From contig OW028582.1 of NCBI GenBank assembly GCA_932294295.1, forward strand, positions 2,723,515-2,787,514: a stretch of DNA of 64,000 nucleotides. The letters run 5' to 3'. Position 1 is the stretch's first letter. The number at the start of each line of letters is the position of its first letter. A model generated the notes under the pieces. The model was not told where the DNA came from. It saw only the letters and a program-made list of their open reading frames with translations, and did no database searches. The stretch comes from Alitta virens (lineage: Eukaryota > Annelida > Polychaeta > Phyllodocida > Nereididae). Below are positions 56,110-64,000 of the stretch, piece by piece. Made by a program: the position numbers and the translations under genes.

Positions 56110-57100
56110 TTAAGCACCATAAATTTGATGCAAATCAGCAACCAAACAATCCAGTAACAGTTGCAGGAAATGATAGTTTCTTCAGTTGCCAGCTAAAAGT
56201 AATTAGTGTGCGAAAAATATTTTGACTTATGAAGATATGAATATTGCTGTCTTAAGTATAATCCCATGCAAAATAAACCTTTAAGATTTGTGTTTATTTT
56301 TATTTAAACTTCCATATCTATTTAAATACCCATTAAATACAAATCTTACAGGTATATTTTCTATGGAATTATACCCAATACATTTAAGATAACACTGTTA
56401 TATATGGTTTAAAGTATAATTGCTGAATTTCATATATTGCCTTGGAAGCATTATCATAGCCCATGTATGAGTAATTGGACTGAAAAACTATAATCTTTGG
56501 TGTAGATTATTTCAGGGACATGCTATAGTATTGATAATTCTAGTGAACTGTGCATGAAACAAACAAATTAAATGGCAGGACATGGATCTACACATCTTTC
56601 TAAAGCAAGTTTGCCATTTCCGCATAGCTATGCTATACGTCCTTGATAGAAATATGCTTAATTACCTGGTTTATACAGATCAGTCTGATTGGTCGCGACG
56701 ATCTGTGGAGCGCCAAATCAGTGCCAATGTTGATATAAAATGTATCTATATTTAGCACAGCAACGTGGCCTGCAGTGACTGTTGAGTCTTTTGAAACATT
56801 GCCCTTTACCGTTAAATCTAGCAAAGCCACCTAGCATAGCTATGTGAAGATGGCGGGCTTGCTTTAGGAAGATTGGATATACAATACTTTTGATGTTCAG
56901 TTGGCTTTAAAATGAACAGGATGGATTGCTGTTAATTTATTCACACCTGTCCAAATGATATTAACAAATGAAGAAATTCAAGAGTTCAAAAATTAGGACA
57001 TCTTGGACTTGCGTAACATGATTGTGCCTGTGGGATGGACGCTAAACAATTTTAATGATGTGTGTGTGCTATGTTGGATTCGCTGAGGCTTTTATGTTTT
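56110..57100 (+). repeat. Diverged duplication, copy 1
   Basis: Collinear with 59,000-60,195: ATGCAAATCAGCAACC, TTCAGTTGCCAGCTAAA, AATGAAGAAATTCAAGAGTTC and GGATTCGCTGAGG are shared in the same order. Confidence 0.8.
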
Positions 57101-57597
57101 TATGCCTTTAATTAACCCTTGTAAATGGTGACAAGTTGTTGCAAGTATTTCAGAAATTATTTGATATACTCTGATTTCAACAGCTCTAATCTAATTAAAA
57201 AAAAAAATTAACTGGTGGAAAATTTTTATGTGCATTTTTGAGTGAGAAATATACACATGACAATATTTATTTTTGCTCATCCAAACACTTTAAGCATTAG
57301 CATGACAACAAATCATTTGACCAGAAGTCAGTAATTATTTTCCTCAGTCTTTATGATTGTACACTTTCTGAAAAGTATTAAAATTTTTTATGCAATCGGT
57401 AAATTATTTAATAATTTGTAACATAAGGAGGGTGAAAATTAATTATTAGGAAGTGGTCCAATTGTGGAAACTGTTAATCATGAGACTTAGCTAATTTTTC
57501 AAATTTTTTCCTGATTTAGTTGGATTCCATATGCCTCTTCTGGCCTTTTTAACCCTCAGTGAACGAAGTTCAAAAAGGATTTTTGTTATCATCAATG

Positions 57598-58430
57598 TCC
57601 ATCCGACAGGCGAACGGTCGGGCCGGCAAGTGGGAGTGCGTAACACTTTTGTTTCCGGAGCAGAACTCTAACACTAATGCACTTACTCTTACGAAATGTT
57701 GTACAGTAATACTCTATATGGCCTAGTGGTGCCTTTTAATAGTCACATTGACATATGTTGGCTATGTTTGACAAAATTTGGAAAAAATAAGTATTTTTTT
57801 TTTTTTCCAGATCAGAACTCTGACACTATGGCACCTACATGCTTAAAACTTTGTCATAATATGTCTTAAATAGTGTAGTGGTGCCTTTTGGGGGGTCTCA
57901 TGGCTGTAAATACTATAGAGTTTTCAAAATTAGGGCAAAATAGGGAAAAATTCCTACTTTTTCATACCTCCATATAAAAGACACTGTTTACCTTACATGA
58001 ATGAAATTGTATCAATAACATATAGCATTTTCACATTTTAAACTTTGTTTATATTTATTCATGATAATTACAAAATAATGGAAAATCAAAAAGAATTGCT
58101 AAAAATTGTGTTTTCGGAGCATAACTCTACCATTAATGCACCTACCCCAACAAAATTGTATATGTTATTACTCTATATAGCTTAGCTGTGCATTTTGATA
58201 GTCACATTGACATATCTGAGCGGTGTTTTAAAAATTTTTGAGAAAAATGAAAAAGAAAAACATAAAAATTTCTGTTTCCAGAGCAGGACTCACACACTAC
58301 TGCACCTACATGCGTACAAAACTTAGTAAGAATATGTCTAAAATAGTGCAGAGATACCTTTTTGGGGTTTCGTGACCATTTATGACACGTAATTTTATTT
58401 AATAAGGAAAATGAAAATTTGGACAGGTAC
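57598..58430 (+). repeat. Repeat H, left arm of a 2.5-kb inverted-repeat unit
   Basis: GTCCATCCGACAGGCGAACG, GCGTAACACTTTTGTTTCCG and GAGCAGAACTCTAACACTAA. The right arm is inverted at 59,960-60,140. Two subrepeats of the 'CAGAACTC..AC.CTAATGCAC' type lie inside. Confidence 0.75.
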
Positions 58431-58444
58431 TCTTTCAAACCCTC

Positions 58445-58589
58445 TTCGCTGGGTCCCGGGTTCGATTCCCGGTCGAGCCTAAGTTGGATGGCTGTTTCCT
58501 CCTTCGTCTCATTGCCATGGTCCCTGCCTGTCCTAATTAGCCCAACAGGTGCAAAAATACAGGACGTAAAGCCCTAATCACAATCACAC
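58445..58589 (+). mobile_element. tRNA-Gly-like SINE, 5'-truncated
   Basis: Starts just before GCTGGGTCCCGGGTTCGATT. It lies between 11-bp direct repeats TTCAAACCCTC (58434-58444 and 58590-58600), so the truncation occurred at insertion. Confidence 0.93.
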
Positions 58590-58999
58590 TTCAAACCCTC
58601 ATATTAATGACTTTGATCCTTACATTAGTGACATATTGCCAATGATATATCTCGATTAAATAGTACTTTCACTTTTAAGCTTTTTTGACATTTGTTTCAT
58701 CATTCTTTTTTTGTTCATAATATTGGAAAATCTGGGAAAAATGCAAAAAATGGTGTTGCTTCCTTCATATTCCTTAGCATCCCATACTGAGCAATGATGC
58801 CGTAAATGTTGTACAATTCATGTACAATTATTAAATATTTGATCATAGTATTGCCATGCTCAACCCATTCAATAGTTTTTTGTTTAATTAGCAATTTTAT
58901 AATAATTATTTGCATGATTATCTAAATTACTTTCACTTGACTGAATACTTATTATTGTTTTCTTCATATACACCTGTAAAGTGGTTGTAAATACAAATT

Positions 59000-60195
59000 T
59001 AAATGTCATACATTTAATGCAAATCAGCAACCCAACAATTCAGTAACTGAAGGGAATATGGCAATTGATAATATATAGTTCCTTCAGTTGCCAGCTAAAT
59101 TTAAACAGCGAGCAAAAAAGTATTTTGACTTGTAAAGTCATTAAAATGGGTGCGTTGAGTATTCCATACAAAATAAAATTTAAGATTTTGTCTTTATTTA
59201 TTTAAATACAGGTAAATAAAAACCTTGAAGGTTAATTTGTATGAAATTATACCCAACATCTTTATGTTGCATAACATTGTTGCTGGATGTCATATATATT
59301 CCTTAGGATCATTGCCATAGCCAAGATATGACTATTTTGGACATATAAATGATAATCTTATTTGTAGATTAGTTAAGGGAGCATGTTATTGCATTGATAT
59401 TACTAGTGCACTCAATACTCCTTATTGTGCATAAAATCTTTAAAACAGAACAATTAAATGGCAAGAAAAGAATAGAGAATAGTTTTTATGCTTACTTGGC
59501 ATAGGACGTAAGATATTTGTAGGACATTATATAATATCATGCGCACATGAAAAATAAGACCACTAATATAGTATAATATGCACCAACATATTTAATTTCA
59601 TTGTCAAAAAAACAATCAGGGTATTGGCTATTAAGCAATAAAATAAACGCAGTTCTTGTGTATTTAAAGAAAGTTCATAATTTCTATTCATTTATATTTA
59701 CCAAATTGTCTGAATATTACAATGTAGATGTTAATATTAAAGTATATTTGCATCAAAATAGGACAATGTAAGACTTAATGGACAAATAGAAGACTTAATA
59801 CGGGCCTTCATTTTTACAAAAATGAAGAAATTCAAGAGTTCAAAAAATAGGACATCTTGGACTCTAATTAGCATTGCATAACAGGCTATGTAGGCCAAGT
59901 GGCAACTGTTTCAGTTCATTGCACACACTATATAAAAACTCAAGAAATAATATTTTTGTTAAACCTAGCCAATATATGTCAGTGTGGCTATCACGAGGCA
60001 CCACTAGGCCATATAGAGTGTTGCTGTATAAAATTTCATGCATTAGTGTTAGAGTTCAGCTCTAGAAACGAAAGTGTGTTAGAGTTCTGCTCTGGAGATG
60101 AAAGTGTAACGCCCGCCCTCCTGCCTGTCGGACGAACACTTAACATTTTTAATGATGCCTGTGTGCTTTATGGGATTCGCTGAGGTGCAGCCTAT
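59000..60195 (+). repeat. Diverged duplication, copy 2
   Basis: Second copy of 56,110-57,100, lengthened by the inverted repeat-H arm between the CTTGGACT block and the GGATTCGCTGAGG block. Confidence 0.8.
59960..60140 (-). repeat. Repeat H, right (inverted) arm
   Basis: TATGTCAGTGTGGCTATCACG, GCACCACTAGGCCATATAGAG and CCTGTCGGACGAAC mirror the left arm. Confidence 0.75.
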
Positions 60196-60679
60196 TTTTT
60201 GTTTTCTTTCTAGATGTTTATTTGAATGGCTAATTTCAAATTGTAGCAGTAGCAATTTGAACGTTTCAGGATGAAATGATTGTGGTTCAATTGACAAAAC
60301 AGGGTGGTCCAATCGGACACCGTTTCCTGGATTGGACCACTTTGGAAAAAAATTTGAATTTGAATTTCCTCTTTTATTTTGGGCAAGTTCAAGCAACGTA
60401 TTTTGGCACCTAACCTATAGGCTTCTTCTCACGCTCCTGAAATTAAGTTAAGTGGTCCAATACCGGCAACTCCCCCTAGTGATCCTCCTCTCAAAAATGA
60501 ACCAGATGATAAATAAAATCGAAAATGTTCATGTTAATTTTTTTTTTCTTAAACTAAATTTTTTATTTTTTTTAAGTAAATTATTAAGTGATATCTGAAT
60601 TAAGAAATGCTATGGGCATAAAAGGGACGTTTCATAAGATCCAGCCTTATTTGTAGGGGTTCATTCATTTCATAGGATC

Positions 60680-61460
60680 CAGCCTTTGGCGCCATTCACC
60701 CCTCCCCTCGTATCGATCCTGTTATATGAGAGTTGAGCTCGTGACGTCACAAATCTGCCACGATGGTCTCCTGAAATAGTCCCCTGCGTCGAATCACTGC
60801 GCCATTCAATTTACCCCAACTGGAAATGAAAGGGAGTTATTGGCATAATAAGATTTTAATTTATTGAATTTAGTATGCATGTAATTTTGGTTGCAGTAAA
60901 TTAGCGTATCGTAAATGCCTACAAATGCAAACCGTCCATCTTTAAGGAACTATTTTCCGCGCGATGTGCTACTCTTAATTACATTGAGCTAAGCGGCACA
61001 GAGCAGCCATCTTGTCACCTATTTGCCGTGTGATGTTCAAAGTCGCTTAAATTTTCTCGGAATTAAGCTTTGTTTTAGGTAGGTTGAGCGCTGCGTTTCT
61101 TCGAATGATTGCTTATGAGTAAATAACAACAATTAAATGAAAGCTACACCCTGAATATTTCTTGAAAATGGCACGTGAATTGACCGGCAGCAGGAAATCT
61201 GCTTTGCTGGCCATGTCACTCGGAGCCGAACCCATTTTGTGTTTTCCTGAATTTTCTCTGTTTTCTGGTTTATTACTGCGAAAACCTCTTATTATTTAGT
61301 CACGTTAGATTGTATGTAGTATGATTGGTGAATGGCAGGGCGTATATTCGTCGTCTGAGTAGTATTGTTTCGTAGAAAGGGGCGGATTCTACTTGTCAAA
61401 TTCCAGTTTGTTGTTGATCGTTCAGATCAACATGATCTGTCAAAATGGGACTCGGGAGAG
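60680..61460. promoter_or_regulatory. GC-richer, CpG-bearing unique stretch, possibly a promoter or 5' exon
   Basis: Compared with surrounding AT-rich DNA this stretch has many CpGs (CCCTCGTATCGATCC, GTGACGTCAC, CCGCGCGATG) and a GCAGCCATCTTG (YY1-like) site near 61,005. Direction and transcript cannot be set. Confidence 0.3.
61168..61299 (+). other. Small open frame in the CpG-bearing stretch
   Basis: ATG in good context (GAAAATGG) opens 43 codons (MARELTGSRKSALLAMSLGA...). No homology recognised; could be chance. Confidence 0.2.
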
Positions 61461-64000
61461 CTGTCAAATAGCCTGGTTGATTGTCATGTGATACTTTGTC
61501 TTGGGCATTTGTAGTTCAATTAAACTGGTTGATAAATCCATGCTGTGTAAATATATAACACATTAGTGTTAGTTTGATATCTCCTTGCAATGTCTTCGAC
61601 AATCCACGATTCCTCAACCTGACCATATTGTGTATGTCACTGAAGTGGGAGGGGACCTATATTCTTAGCCATGATCAAATATACTCAAAATAAACCCGTT
61701 TTAAGTGTTTATCTTGTAAGCGCTGTAATATCTTAATGTTATAACCTCGGAGTAAAGTTATTTGCTTGAGGCTATGCGCAAAGGCTTTCGCACAGTGGCA
61801 CTAATTGACATTATCGAAGATAAAAATTCATTATTCAAGGTGTCCGCATTACTCGTTAGTAATCACAGATTGGCAGTAATAAATATTGCTCCATGAGATG
61901 ACTGCATTGACCTGCCTTAATGTAACATAAGCATTTTGTAATATGTTTTATAGGTGCAAGGTTTGAATGTAAAGGTAATACGCATCACATGCAGTTATGA
62001 TTTAATGAAAATGTGATGATTGCGTTACTTTAATTACAATATCAGTCATGGTTACATGTAATAATGCAAAAAGAATTGAAATATTTGACATTCCCACCTT
62101 ATTTGTGGTATGATATATATATACTAAAATAGTTGATATTCAACTCGGTCGAAATTAGGTTAATCAATTGTATTATCTTTTATTTTATTTTTTTGAAAGC
62201 TAAGTTTTAATGTGTGGAGTGTGATCCCAAAATAATTGCTGGATAAACTAATTTTTTATATATAATATTTACTTTTAATATCTGTGAAAGCAAAGAGTAA
62301 ATATAAATATATTTCATACCTATAAAAAAAATCAAAGAAAAAGGCTTTTTTTTGGATGACTCAGGTTGTTCAAGGACGTATGAGGTATTTGAAAGGCAAT
62401 GTATATTATAAAGTTATCTGTCCAAATAGGTGAGGTGAAAACATGTTTAGAAAGAAGTAGTATCTTGAAAACATGTTTAGAAAGAAGTAGTCTCTGAAAA
62501 CATGTCTCTTTTGTCATGCTTGGGTCATTTTGACTTGTGTTACATCTTTCGTCTTCTTAGCTGCTTAGCGGCCGTCATGTGTCTTAGTGGGCAACTTTGC
62601 CATCTGGAAGATTATAGAGATTTTCTTTGATGCGTTTATGGGCTATCAATTAACTGCTTTCTTAGTACAACAGTATACAGTCAAAACATGTCCGTCTGAT
62701 TGTAATGTGTGAATTAGTTTTATAGTAATTAGTTTAAAGTGACTATTGTCTATTATGACTGTTAATTAATGGTAACGACACTCATTTGCCATTTTATTCA
62801 GGAGCTAGATGCTACAAGCTTTGACAAGCTTAATTGAGGGTTTTTTCACATGCTCGACATCATTAGGCCATCGGGTAGATCAATAAGAATAATTAATCAT
62901 TGGCCGTGCAATGTTGCACTGGTGGATATGGAGAACGACTGCTTAATTCAGAGCTCTGCTTAACTCAGCTGCATCACTCAGCTTATTATTGTGTCAGCTA
63001 CTTAAGTCTGTTGCTGTTGGATGCTTATTTCACAGAGTGAGGAATGTGCTTTGCCTTAGGAAAGCATTCGTGTGAATTTCCGTGCTTAGAGATATAGCAA
63101 AAACACAATACTGTTTTTTTTTCTTTCTTTTTTGTCGGTAGCGTTTTTGAATCATTGCTTCTTTGGCTGCACAGCTGTAGTTTCTTGTGCCTTCATGCAG
63201 CATTTATGAGGCATCATTGGCTCTATCGGAGTCTATCCTGTGAAAGTAAGTGCTGAGACATGTTGCAGACTCTCAGTGCTTCGGCTGTAGCAGTCGAGCA
63301 GTAATCTCTCTGCTATTCTGTCGTATAATATCTCCATTGGTTGGAAATATACCAGGAGGGATTACCTCGGAATTATGGAATATATTCAGCATTCTCAAGT
63401 CCTGTTTTTGTAATCAAATTATTATTATTATACGACACGTAGACGGTTTTCCTATTGTTCTGATGAGGCAATAACGAACAAAAATGTTTAACTCCCACCT
63501 GAGTGCAAACTGAACTTGTTTTCTGTAAAACAGGCATTAAAACAAATAAACAATCAAACAAATTAGTAAATATGCCTAATGGAGTATACGTTAGTTCGGT
63601 GTCGGGGAAAAAAAACCAACAAAAATGTTAGTTAACTCCCTCCTTTTTGGAATATAACTAATACTCAAATCATTAATATGACGTTTGCCACTGATGCATT
63701 CTCTTGGTGTTTGTTAGGTAGATCCTCATTATGAATGGGGCAAACATTTGTCTCGGCCAAGGATTAGCTTTCGTTGTTGCATAAAAAATGTGCATTAGGA
63801 TGGCTGAGGGATTTCCCATCGTTAATGCCTCTACTGAGCGGTTTTTATGTTGAGCACTTTCACCATTAGTCATTGTCTAATGCTAGATTTTCCATTCTTT
63901 GCTGTCTAGTGAACTTAAACACGTCTCGTATACACGTAATATTTCTTTAATATGAAGACCCTTCTATCAGGTCCTCTCTGTATTTGATTAATTATGTGAA
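61460..64000. other. No gene seen
   Basis: Non-repetitive AT-rich DNA with a short direct duplication (GAAAACATGTTTAGAAAGAA at about 62,437-62,490). Possibly the first intron or upstream region of a gene outside the window. Confidence 0.45.

Overview
The window is animal nuclear DNA, most likely from a marine invertebrate; I cannot name the phylum. It is AT-rich and intron-rich, with conserved GT..AG exons, a fossil Polinton/Maverick (adintovirus-like) element, LINE fragments, several tRNA-derived SINE families, many short inverted-repeat elements and long tandem arrays. Almost every long open frame is a chance frame or a transposon fragment.

Left part (about 6.5-26.7 kb, minus strand): one apparently intact host gene. 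It is a sodium-coupled monocarboxylate transporter of the SLC5A8/SLC5A12 type in 16 coding exons. All splice phases agree, giving 618 codons plus a stop, which is the usual family length. Its introns carry tRNA-Gly-like SINEs, at least four copies of a MITE with 'GGACCCAAATTTATGACC'-type ends, a 701-bp long-inverted-repeat element with a 9-bp target duplication overlapping the exon 3 splice donor, a minisatellite of about 22 units (22.93-24.16 kb), a GATA array (25.2-25.9 kb) and CAATA arrays touching two splice donors. Positions 1-6,500 hold SINEs, a TIR element, tandem repeats and a decayed LINE reverse transcriptase.

Middle part (27-40 kb): repeat-derived. It holds LINE 3' ends (28.3 and 38.9 kb), a decayed LINE ORF1 with two zinc knuckles (32.2-32.9 kb), a minus-strand pseudogene combining a SWIM-like zinc finger with a Ulp1/C48-like protease (33.8-35.1 kb), and an unrecognised set of exon-like stretches (35.7-36.7 kb).

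Polinton part (about 42.5-52.2 kb, plus strand): a degraded element with, in order, protein-primed-type DNA polymerase B, retroviral-like integrase with chromodomain, minor capsid (penton-like) protein, a small basic protein, major capsid protein, packaging ATPase and two small proteins. It carries frameshifts, stops, an internal duplication and a SINE inserted in the polymerase ExoII motif. I saw no adenain-type protease and no convincing terminal inverted repeats.

Right part (52-64 kb): mostly AT-rich DNA without recognisable genes. It includes a possible first coding exon at 55,842 behind a promoter-like stretch, a diverged 1-kb duplication (56.1 and 59.0 kb), and a 2.5-kb unit bounded by long inverted repeats. 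A GC-richer, promoter-like stretch near 60.7-61.4 kb may belong to a gene continuing outside the window.
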